From: Lactarius indigo | Taxonomy: Eukaryota > Basidiomycota > Agaricomycetes > Russulales > Russulaceae | NCBI GenBank assembly: GCA_025766275.1 | Contig: JAFKAC010000016.1 | Span: forward strand, 496,001 to 560,000 | Direction of reading: 5' to 3' | DNA: 64,000 nt | Shown: in pieces, positions 22,527 through 31,522 of the stretch | Layout of the letters: every line of letters begins with the position of its first letter | How positions within the stretch are numbered: the first letter of the stretch is position 1 | Translations under genes and position numbers: made by a program | Notes under the pieces: generated by a model | What the model saw: only the letters and a program-made list of their open reading frames with translations | Told to the model about the DNA's origin: nothing | Databases searched by the model: none

Positions 22527-23373
22527 TAGTGATTTCCCGGCCCGGCCCGGCCCTATGATTGGGGTCACGGCCCGGCTTTAGGTGGCCCACGGCCTCACAA
22601 TGTGGAGGCCTGAGCCTCTGCCTGCAGCCTGTGACGGCTTCAGCCTGACATGGCCAGAAAGCTCACGGCTTAGGCTTGCCATGGCCAGAAAGCCACGGCT
22701 TCATCACAACCGAGTCCCTGATAGCTACTAAATCTGCAGGGTTTGGGGTAGGGTGGGTGGAATGTCACTGAGTGTTGCGCAGGCCTCTGCGGGGCGTGAG
22801 ATATCATAGACAGGTGTGTAGCGGTTGCGGAAGCGTCTTGATCGAAGAGCTAAAGCCGCGCGCAAGTGCAGCGAGGTCGGGAACATGAATTGGGTTGGTC
22901 GGTTGCAAGCAGTCGGAAACAGTCGCGCACGCTTCAGCGCAGCGCGAAACTTCGTAGAGGCGGCCGCAAAAGTCGGAAACGCGTCGGGATTGAGTCTCTA
23001 AGGCCGCGCGCAAGTGCGGCATGCTGGGGAACGTGGGAGATGAACCTTGCTGAACTCAAAAGTCCGAAGTCTGTGGGGGGAAGTCTAATATTAGAAGTCT
23101 GATGTGTGAGGTTGTAGTTACATGAGGTGTATACCGGGGAAAGTGGGCTAAGGTACAGGGTGCATTAGATAACAAGGGAGAGGGAATGCTAAAATGCAAA
23201 GGGAGGAATCTAGTGAAATGCACTACAATGATACCTGGGGATGTGAAACTGCTCGCACAGGCCTCTATGAGGCATAGAATATCATACATAGGTACGTGGT
23301 GATTGTGTACACATCTGTGCCAAATTTCTAAGGCCATGCGTGAGTGCATGTGAGGTTGGGAGAGGGTACACAG
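22527..23373. repeat. hAT-like element, left part, with ~150-bp tandem repeats
   Basis: The GC-rich subterminal region (22527-22700) has repeated GGCCCGGC and CACGGC motifs. Tandem-type units follow, starting near 22777 and 22925 (148-bp spacing), each with a GCGCA(C/G)GC-T-C start and an AAGCCGCGCGCAAGTGC-like block; a more diverged copy begins near 23248. No reading frame looks coding. Confidence 0.65.
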
Positions 23374-23639
23374 TGTTACGATTTTCCTTGGACTCGTCCT
23401 TTCACATGTCTCTATTCCTTTCCTGATACTACACGAGCCCTGTATGATTACGCGGACTTTACAATTACCTGGTTCCTATTGCGCGCCTTACTTATCGATG
23501 TTCCCTTCTGATAAAGTTCGACATGTGCTAGTTTCCAACCTATTCCCACTCACGTGCGACTCCACATGAGTCGCCTTCTATCCCTATTATGTCCTTGCCT
23601 TGTTCCCTTTATGCTTATCCCTTTATTCCTTAACCTAGC
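23374..23639 (+). mobile_element. Solo LTR Gy1-J, left part
   Basis: A diverged Gy1 LTR beginning TGTTACGATTTTCC and interrupted after CTAGC by Gy2-D. It continues at 55551. TSD CACAG is at 23369-23373 and 55870-55874. Confidence 0.88.
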
Positions 23640-23758
23640 TGTTACGGTACGGACTGATTACACATTACAGATGACTCATGGCTGGTTATGACTATGGCCC
23701 GATACTAGTATTAGTCATGGACTCTTACACCACATCAGTCAGCATAGTAGTTTGCATG

Positions 23759-24211
23759 TGTAACGCCGTCACAGCGTTAGCTCGACTTGAGCTCGATAAA
23801 GGCGACTTTGATGACTTAGCTGGTCACGCCCCGAGGCGTATGGCACGAAGGCTCCTTCTAGATGTTCGAAGACACTAGTATGACTGTGGCACTCTATTAC
23901 CAAGATAGAGGCGAGTAAGATGTGGAGACAAAGAAGTGACAATTGAAGAAGACCAAGATGGCGTATCTTGGTCTTCCGCAGCTACCTTAAATACAAGAAG
24001 AGCAGGCTTTCAAGCGCTGCTATGAGTCACAGTAATGTAGCGTCCAACGTATCGCGTAAGTAGCGCAATCCTAATACTACTACTACCTGTACTAGGATCG
24101 AGTCATCGTTCAACACCTAACTCCTATTGTAAATCCCGAGTCCGTGACTAATCTACCTTACCGCCGTAGCCACAACCGGTACAGTAAGGGTCAATGCGCG
24201 CAACTGTAACA
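23759..24211 (-). mobile_element. Solo Gy2 LTR inside the Gy2-D 5' LTR
   Basis: 453 bp, minus-oriented, TGTAACGCCGTC...GCAACTGTAACA, with a perfect TSD GCATG (23754-23758, 24212-24216). It is related to the Gy2-G LTR, including the AAGACCAAGAT / ATCTTGGTCTT inverted repeat. Confidence 0.9.
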
Positions 24212-24328
24212 GCATGTGATTGTGACTCATGTATGACTCATTCCTAGGATAGCTGTACTAGGGTTCGAGCTAGTTACACTATTGGCTATTTACTGTTCTA
24301 GCGGCGCTTTAAAGCCTGCACGTATCTG

Positions 24329-24373
24329 TATAAGTAGTTGACTCGGAAGACCAAGAGTCCCCATCTTGGTCTT
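24329..24373 (+). promoter_or_regulatory. Gy2-D promoter: TATA box and predicted RNA start
   Basis: TATAAGTA at 24329-24336, with ATCTTGGTCTT beginning 34 bases later (24363-24373). The 11-mer is complementary to the primer site at 24606-24616. Confidence 0.6.
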
Positions 24374-24605
24374 CTTCAATCCACCCTCTTGACTCGTCTC
24401 TTGTGCGCCTTAGTCTTTGACTAAGCGTGCTTCCGCTTCTATCCACCAAGGGATAGTACTTCTTCACTTTAGCTGCAGCGTGTGCCAGTGAGCCCCTGTT
24501 CAGCTTGCGCAGGGTTGACACAAGGTCCCCATTCGCCTATCTTCGCTAAGTTGATTACACCTTCTTCAAGTCCAAGTCGGACTAACGCCGGTGGAGCGTA
24601 ACATT

Positions 24606-24616
24606 AAGACCAAGAT
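24606..24616 (+). promoter_or_regulatory. Gy2-D primer-binding site (self-priming)
   Basis: AAGACCAAGAT, two bases after the 5' LTR, is the perfect reverse complement of 24363-24373. Confidence 0.72.
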
Positions 24617-24623
24617 CCTCATC

Positions 24624-26567
24624 GTGGCATACTCGACCAGAGACCAGTGGATGTCCTTTCGTCCCTATCACATTGAATGACGAGGAGATCGCAACGTACC
24701 AACAAGATTCTTAGGAGCAGCTCAGTGGAGAGAACGAGGAGAAGACACTGGATATTTCATAGAATTTAACGGTCCTAACTGTTTCCGACCCGTTGAGTTC
24801 AATTTTGAACACCTCTGTTGGGTCGAGATTACTTGGAATCCTATAGACCATCACTGGGACATTGTGTGACCAGCAGGAAGAAACTACAACTGTGACATCG
24901 ACGCGTGAGAGCTTAATAGCTGTGCAGATTATGGTCCTATTGACGGACAAGCGCAAGAACACACAGACGAAGGAATTAGCGGAGAGGAAGCCTCTGAAAA
25001 TCAGTCACCAAGTAGAGGAACGACGCCAGCAGAAGAAGCCAGTCTAGGGGCTATTGGCGATCATATCATACAGCAAACTGAGTCCCTAACCATTCACCAA
25101 CCCGAACCAGAAGTAATTCACATTCACAGTCCAGCGGTTGCAATGGCAACCACCACTATTACACAAGAAGAAGTGCAGCTCACTGCAAGGGATCAAATAG
25201 CACTGGAAGAACAAAGACGTATTGTGGAAGAATCCTGAGCAAATCTAGCTCCCATTAACCCCTACACCGGTCATCAAATGACTGACGATGATGTAGCAAT
25301 TCATCGCGCCATCAGGCCAGATGTACCCGATCCCCCCAGTGGAGGAGGCGGACCCCCTGGCGACCTACCAGGAGGAGGACCCCCACCGAGAGGACCCGGA
25401 TTTGAAGGATTCCCTGGAGGATTCCCAGGAGGACCACCAGGAGGAGGACAACCAGGAGGGGGGTTACCAGGTGCAGGTCCTATCATTCCTCCAAGTAACA
25501 AATTAGCTGGTGAAGCACCTACAGTATTCGACGGAGAACACGCAAAAGTCGAAGCGTTTCTCACTCAATGGCATGTCTACTGGGGTATGAATGCAGGCGA
25601 AGGCATCATGGCGACACCATACAGACGCGCCCTACTCTTTCTTTCTTACATCAAGGGTGTCAACGTCAGCGAATGGGTACTAGCCATGCTCACCTGGCTC
25701 AACAGTCAGATACAAGCTGGGATACCCCGTACAAGCGAAGGGTTATGGAACGAAGTCACGCGCAGCTTCATGCAGCACTTCTGTAACACCATGGAGCAAG
25801 AACAAGCTCAATATGAGCTCAAGAAAGGAGTCAAAATGATCGGGGGCAATCTAGATGAGTATTGCACCCAGTTCGAACAGTTAATACACTGCGCTCAGTA
25901 CAGACTTGACGATCCTCAGACGTTGGATCTATTTGCAAGCGGACTGCCAAAAGACCTATATGAGAAGGTCTATACCCTCGACAACCCCTGCAACTATTGA
26001 GAATGGAAGGAGGCAGCCACTACTCATCAACAACAATACCTTCATCTCAAAGCAGTATTAAATAGAGGGGTTCCCCCAGGACAAGGACGACCATGTCAAC
26101 AACGACAATGGCAAGGACCGCTGAGAAGTTCCTGGCAACCGTGAAACCTACCCCAGGATCCGAATGCCATGGATACCTCTGCGGACCGAATTTGAGGGTG
26201 ACTTGCAGGAGCTGAAGACATACTTGCTCCTCGTCCCCCATACCGACCGAGAGGAGGATTCCTCCAAAGAGGAGGAGGATGTAATAACCAAAGGCCAGTC
26301 ACTTGTTACAATTGCGGAAAGGACGGACACATGGCCCGTGATTGCAGACAACCACAAGGAGGCTATCAACCCCAAGCATCCACTAGTCGCTATGTTGATA
26401 CCGACTATCATCAACAAGAACCAGAGGTCGCTACCAGGGCGGTTCAAGATGCACCCCCTCAACAGCGTGCCAATGACTGGCTTAACGGAGTAGCAGGAGA
26501 ATCGGACGACGTAAAGGACATTATCCTCCAACAACTGTGGAAGAAGGAGGGTTTTCAGGACGCCTGA
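24624..26567 (+). pseudogene. gag: Gy2-D gag, multiple TGA stops and frameshifts
   Basis: Homologue of the Gy2-G Gag, opening with GTG in ATC-GTG-G. Recognisable parts: the amino-terminal domain (WR...GYF.EFNGP...RPVEFNFEHLCW), a Gly/Pro tract, and the capsid (25500-26000, 'QWHVYWGMNAGEG', 'LSYIKGVNVSEWVL'). The zinc-knuckle region is frameshifted. In-frame TGA codons stand at 24678, 24867, 24906, 25236 and 25998; the first four align with Arg codons in Gy2-G. The slip heptamer GGGTTTT is at 26549-26555, before the stop at 26565. Confidence 0.85.
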
Positions 26568-27663
26568 ACCCATCGGCCTGGGTGAGGGCAGTTAATTGTA
26601 ACAGTGTAATCATGACTCGCTATTGTTCTATGAGAGTTCCAGTATTGATTCGCACCAGTTACGCAATGGCCGACATACAAGCACTAGTCGACTCAGGAGC
26701 AACCCACTGCTTCATGAAACCCTCCTTCGTGAAAAGGATGGGACTTGGGACCAAGCAACTTAATGTCCCAAAGAAAATATGGAATATTGATAACACAGAA
26801 AATAAGTCGGGACGTATCACTCACTATACCAACGTTGACGTCCAAACTAAAGGTATTCATAAGGAAATCCGCTTCCTTATTACAGACATTGGCAATGAAG
26901 ATATCGTACTAGGATATCCCTGGCTCGCCATCTACGACCTGCATATTAAATGGTCGCAAGCTGCCATACACGAGGACATGCTCCCTATTATTATTCGATC
27001 AACCAATCCTCATATCAAAACAATGCCGGTCGTTGCAACAGTCACCGTTCAAAACAATGACTATGAAATAATACATTCCTGCGTCATCACGGACGAGCAG
27101 CAGCAACAATTCAAAGAAGGATGCTGAATTCGAGCCACCGCTACTGACCTTGCTATCGCCGCTCAACAATATGTCACTAAAGCTGAGTTGCCCCCTGAAT
27201 ATCACGAGTTTGAACGTCTCTTCAGCAAAGAAGCATCAGATAGGTTTCCACCCAGCAGGCCTTGGGATCATGCCATCAAGTTCAAACCAGGAACTGCTGA
27301 CGCGATTGATTGCAAGATATACCCCATGACTCAGGAAGAGGACAAGAAACTACACGAATGGATTGACGAACAGCTAAAGAAGGGGTATATATGACCTTCG
27401 AAATCCCCATATGCTTCATCTTTCTTCTTTATCAAGAAGAAGGATGGGAAGTTACAACCCGTCCAAGACTACCAGAAGATCAATGCGGTCACCATCCGCA
27501 ATCAATATCCACTCCCTCTCATCTCCGATCTCATCACTGACCTTAGCAATGCTCACATCTATACCAAGCTCGATGTTAGATGGGGGTATAACAATGTACG
27601 TATCAAGGAAGGAGACGAAGAGAAAGCCGCGTTTAAAACGTGCTATGGCTTGTTTGAACCTAC
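26537..27663 (+). pseudogene. pol: Gy2-D pol segment 1: protease and start of reverse transcriptase
   Basis: Read -1 to gag. The protease motif is VDSGATHCFM, with the catalytic DSGA kept but the usual DNFI changed to HCFM. It then continues into reverse transcriptase through [11 protein letters not shown] and '[16 protein letters not shown]' up to FEPT. TGA codons at 27125 and 27392 replace Arg. Interrupted at 27663 by solo LTR Gy4-E2. Confidence 0.87.
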
Positions 27664-28473
27664 TGTTACGCTTGTATGGGCGTAGTGTCCGACTTGGACG
27701 GTTCTGTGGGAACACAATACCCCAAATCGCAGCCAACTTCCAGGGGAGGCAAATACAGCCAAGGCTTCCCCTTAGTTGACAAAGGTACTGGCAGCCTTCT
27801 ATCAGACAGAAGTACTGAGAGGCAGAGAATGACAGATAAGAGAGGGAAAGGGAGAATGAGCAGACACCCCAAAGGGAGGTGGCAGGCAGCCAACCACAGC
27901 TCAAAAGATAGAGGGAAGACGGTGAACAACCAGTACAATTCCACAAGATCTCAAGCTGGGGAACTAGGGGATACAAGCTACCCTACTTATACTCCAGCTA
28001 TTGTAAGGTTCGAACTCCGGAACCCTAATACAATGATCCTAGGGTGAGTAATCGTACAGTAAGAGTGTCATGTGCAATCAGTCAGCATACAGTCAGTCAT
28101 CCAATCAGAACGGGACATCAGTCATCCTTATCGTAGCAGTGTAATCATTTATGAGTCATCCACAACCAGTATCAGTCATCAGGTACCAAACATCAGTCAG
28201 CCAGGCACAAGCTCATCTGGACTCTTCCGGTGCATTCTAGCCAGGTCACATGCCGGGGTCACGTGACGGGCGACTTGGATGTTGCTCTATCCGGGCCGAT
28301 GGAACCTACAATTCTGCGCATCATCGCAGAAGGTCCAGTGGACTCGCGGGCCAGGGCACTTATCTCTGATTTTTTGGCTTATCTCAGCCTTTTCTTCGTC
28401 ATCTTCTTCTTCTTTATGTGATTGTACTCGTCGTATTGCCGTTTGTCGAGGTCATGGGGGTGAAACCGTAACA
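27664..28473 (+). mobile_element. Solo LTR Gy4-E2 inside Gy2-D pol
   Basis: 810 bp, TGTTACGCTTG...AACCGTAACA, flanked by CCTAC and CCTAT, a 5-bp TSD with one C-to-T change. Subtracting 815 bp joins the reverse transcriptase frame (FEPT to VMFFGLTNSP). Related to Gy4-E1 at 17661. Confidence 0.85.
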
Positions 28474-29062
28474 CCTATGGTGATGTTTTTCGGCTTAACC
28501 AACTCTCCGGCAACGTTCCAGACCATGATGAACTTCATCTTCAGGGACATCATTGCAAAACACGAAAATGGGGAACCGTTATTCGGATTTACATGGATGA
28601 CATCGGTATCGCTACAGGACTTAGTCACTCATTACCAGATCACATTGACGCCGTTAAGGACGTACTCTGCGTGTCTGCGGAGCACGACCTGTATTACAAA
28701 CTCGAGAAATGCCTCTTCCACTCTCCGCGCATGGATTACCTGGGGGTAATCCTTGAAAAGGGGGTGACATGCATGGACCCCATCAAAATTTCAGGCATCA
28801 AGGACTGGCCTACACCAACCAAGGTTAAGGACATCCGCTCTTTTCTCGGCTTTTGCAATTTTTACCGACCTTTCATACGAGGCTTCGCAACCAAAGCACG
28901 CCCCCTCAACAAACTTACTTGCAAAGATACCGAATGGCATTGGGGAACTGAAGAGGAAAACGCATTCCAAGACCTCAAAACCCTCATCACCAGCGAACCT
29001 GTTCTTGCACACCCAGATCTCACTCAACAATTTGAGTTAGAGGTCGATGCTTCAGGCTTTGC
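28474..29062 (+). pseudogene. pol: Gy2-D pol segment 2: reverse transcriptase palm and thumb
   Basis: Contains VMFFGLTNSPATFQTMM, then a one-base frameshift just before MDDIGIATG at ~28592, then the thumb and connection with 'GFCNFYRPFIRGFATKARPL' and the start of RNase H (EVDASGFAV). Cut at 29062 by Gy3-C. Confidence 0.87.
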
Positions 29063-29640
29063 TGTTATGATCCGACGCTTCGGACCGTAGTCACAGTATG
29101 TTTCCACCTTGTCTTTCCCCTTCTGTACTATACCTTGTTACCAAAGGAGCTACTGTTACTAGTAGCGCTGTTTCTTTGATCCGAACTTCTGCTTACTCCG
29201 TTTAGTCTCTTTGATGTTGTGTGGACTTGTGTTCATGTTGTTTGGAACTCTGTCCTATATAAACCTGTACTATAGACCGTAGGAAGCCAGACTTGGCTTC
29301 GTTTGCAATCTAGCAACCTTGCCTCCGTACTTTGGTGTGACCTCGCCTTATCCCTCTCTTCTTGTGCATCCCCTACCTCAGTCCCTAACCAGGACACTTC
29401 GAAGTCTTTGCAGTTGAACTATATCAACGCGTTACACCTGTTATACTCTGTGCACTAGCAAGATCAAGTGTAGAGAAGTGTTAGACACTTCGGACGAGGA
29501 GTCCTACATTACAGAGTAGTGCTGCACCTTGTGCCACACTTCATCACTCGTATTTCATAGCAACAAGACAACAGAGGTCTTCGCTTGATACTTGTGCAAT
29601 TCAGAACCTTTAGAATCCACGCCCCTGCTAGGGCATAACA
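29063..29640 (+). mobile_element. 5' LTR of Gy3-C
   Basis: 578 bp, TGTTATGATCCG...GGGCATAACA. Confidence 0.95.
29256..29299 (+). promoter_or_regulatory. Gy3-C promoter: TATA box and predicted RNA start
   Basis: TATATAAA at 29256-29263. AGACTTGGCTT starts 33 bases later (29289-29299) and complements the primer site at 29642-29652. Confidence 0.65.
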
Positions 29641-29641
29641 T

Positions 29642-29652
29642 AAGCCAAGTCT
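29642..29652 (+). promoter_or_regulatory. Gy3-C primer-binding site (self-priming)
   Basis: AAGCCAAGTCT, one base after the 5' LTR, is the perfect reverse complement of 29289-29299. The sequence is unrelated to the Gy1 and Gy2 sites, so primer and site have changed together. A ~200-base leader without ATG in the gag frame follows. Confidence 0.75.
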
Positions 29653-29848
29653 GCAACTCCCAACACACCCAAGACACTACTGCCACACAGCAGAGTGAGC
29701 GACGATCCAAGAGGATGCATCAGCCAACAACCAGACACTCTACAGAACCCAGAAACGACGGCATAGCCAGGCGACGGATCCTCCTTGACACAAGAGGCCG
29801 CTTCAGCCATCCCCTTACACAAACCAGCACCCAAGACAGACCACAATC

Positions 29849-31522
29849 GTGGCTAGCATCAGTGTCACCTTTGAATCAGACAACGATTGGACCCCAGTCA
29901 CAACCAGAACACAAGACGACCTCCCACACCACGTTAAAAGCAGTCAACTAGGAAAAGGAGCTCGCTGGGCCACAACATCAGGCAGACCACCTTGTTACAA
30001 GTGCCTCATCAAAGGCGAACTCAGACCAGTGGAATTCATCAACAACAACTGGTACATCCTCCGATACTTTCAGAATACATACCACACCAGAGCCATAAAC
30101 ATCACACCACACAGATTTGCTGAAGGACTAGGCTGGTGGAACGAAGAAGACAAACAGAACCCAGAAACGCCCACACAACAATCATCCTCAGCACCAAGAA
30201 ACACTAGGGGAACATACGGACTACAACAAGACTCATCAGAAGAAGAACCCAGCTCAGACGAAGCGGAACCACACTCAGAACACCGCCTAGACATCACAGT
30301 ACCCACACAAGCTTCGTCACAAGCCAGCCCCACTATCCCTATCTGGATAGAACCATCCCCAGCAGAAGAAGGATTCCCAGCCCCACTACCACCAATCAGA
30401 TTGCCCTCCCCAGTCGAACCACCCCAGATCCTCGTCACACCACAGCCAACGCTTATCATGTCAGCCATAAACGCCACAGGCACTGGCACAGGTACTGGCT
30501 CAAGCACCGGAACAGGAGGAACACCAACAACGGGCTCAGGAGGACTCAAAGGAGCACCCCCTACTCTGTTCACTGGAGATAGAACAGAGAGTGGTCAGTT
30601 CAAAAGAGAACTACTACAATACATCAAGTTAAACAGCGAGAATGAACTCATCAAAGAACCTTATGCACGGGTACTATTCGCCCTTACAATGTTCAAAGGA
30701 CCCGGTGTACAGCTGTGGGTCAACCAAACCGAAGATGACATGGAAGCGGCACTAGCAGACCCCACCAAAGCCCTCACCAAAAACAGCAAAGATCTTTGGG
30801 ACGGTTTTCTCGACACCTTCGACAGAGACTGGACCGACACTCTAAACAAAGAAAGAGCCTATCAGAAGCTCATCAGTTTGACGATGCAGGGTGGAGCATT
30901 GGACAGTTACATCCTCGACTTCGAACACCTTGCAGGAATAGCAGGATGGGCAAGAGATGCCCCTGGAATGGTGGAATTCTTCAAAAGGGGACTACCCACA
31001 GGACTGTATCGTGCTTGCCTTATGCGAACCACCATCCCAAACACCATGGACGAGTGGCAAACCGCTGCCAGAGCAGAACACCAATGCTGGAAGCTACTAA
31101 AAGCCAGACCAGGGAATAGAAACCCAGGGCCAACCCAGAATGTCCACCAAGGACGACCAAAGCGAGACCCAAATGCGATGGATGTAGATGCCACCACCTC
31201 CACCCCCTTTAAGAAGCTTACTGAAGAAGAAAAGAAAGCCCTTATGAAAGAAGGACGCTGCTTCAAATGCAGACAGCAAGGGCACATGGCTAGGAACTGT
31301 CAACGACAAAACACCACCAACCAAACCAAAGCCAGAGCCACAGACACCCAAGAAGCGGACACTGCACCCCCATACACCCCAGAAGCAAGCACCTCATCAG
31401 TGGCTGCTACCACAACCGAAGATAAAGTCCGACAAGCCCATGCACTCGTCCAAGGCATGACTGAGGATGAAAAGAGACGCTACTATGCCTTAGATCAGGA
31501 TTTTTGCGATGCCGACCTGTGA
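29849..31522 (+). CDS. gag: Gy3-C Gag (557 codons, open, GTG start)
   Basis: Gag polyprotein with an amino-terminal domain holding GELRPVEFINNNWYILRYF (the RPVEF...W motif shared with Gy2), an acidic Ser/Pro/Glu-rich linker, a Gly-Thr repeat tract (~residues 210-228), a capsid domain (~235-430) and a CCHC knuckle (CFKCRQQGHMARNC, ~residue 470). The frame opens at GTG 29849 in ATC-GTG-G context. The first ATG is codon 204 (30458), right where the variable linker ends. It overlaps pol by 19 bases. The slip heptamer GGATTTT is at 31498-31504. No stop or frameshift is visible. Confidence 0.9.
   Translation: MASISVTFESDNDWTPVTTRTQDDLPHHVKSSQLGKGARWATTSGRPPCYKCLIKGELRPVEFINNNWYILRYFQNTYHTRAINITPHRFAEGLGWWNEEDKQNPETPTQQSSSAPRNTRGTYGLQQDSSEEEPSSDEAEPHSEHRLDITVPTQASSQASPTIPIWIEPSPAEEGFPAPLPPIRLPSPVEPPQILVTPQPTLIMSAINATGTGTGTGSSTGTGGTPTTGSGGLKGAPPTLFTGDRTESGQFKRELLQYIKLNSENELIKEPYARVLFALTMFKGPGVQLWVNQTEDDMEAALADPTKALTKNSKDLWDGFLDTFDRDWTDTLNKERAYQKLISLTMQGGALDSYILDFEHLAGIAGWARDAPGMVEFFKRGLPTGLYRACLMRTTIPNTMDEWQTAARAEHQCWKLLKARPGNRNPGPTQNVHQGRPKRDPNAMDVDATTSTPFKKLTEEEKKALMKEGRCFKCRQQGHMARNCQRQNTTNQTKARATDTQEADTAPPYTPEASTSSVAATTTEDKVRQAHALVQGMTEDEKRRYYALDQDFCDADL

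Larger units (their letters stand above)
23640..24603 (+). mobile_element. 5' LTR of Gy2-D (split by a solo LTR)
   Basis: TGTTACGGTACGG...GGAGCGTAACA, 506 bp without the insert at 23759-24211 and its duplicated GCATG. The 3' LTR begins TGTTATGGTACAG, showing CpG transitions. Confidence 0.92.

Noticed and set aside
22527..22700. GC-rich block as a CpG-island promoter or rDNA-like sequence
   Set aside because: It is the subterminal region of the hAT-like element, matched by the other end at 56400-56536, with no gene next to it.
22777..23100. The tandem repeats as a CRISPR array
   Set aside because: Units of ~150 bp without short constant repeats and unique spacers, in a eukaryotic context inside a transposon.
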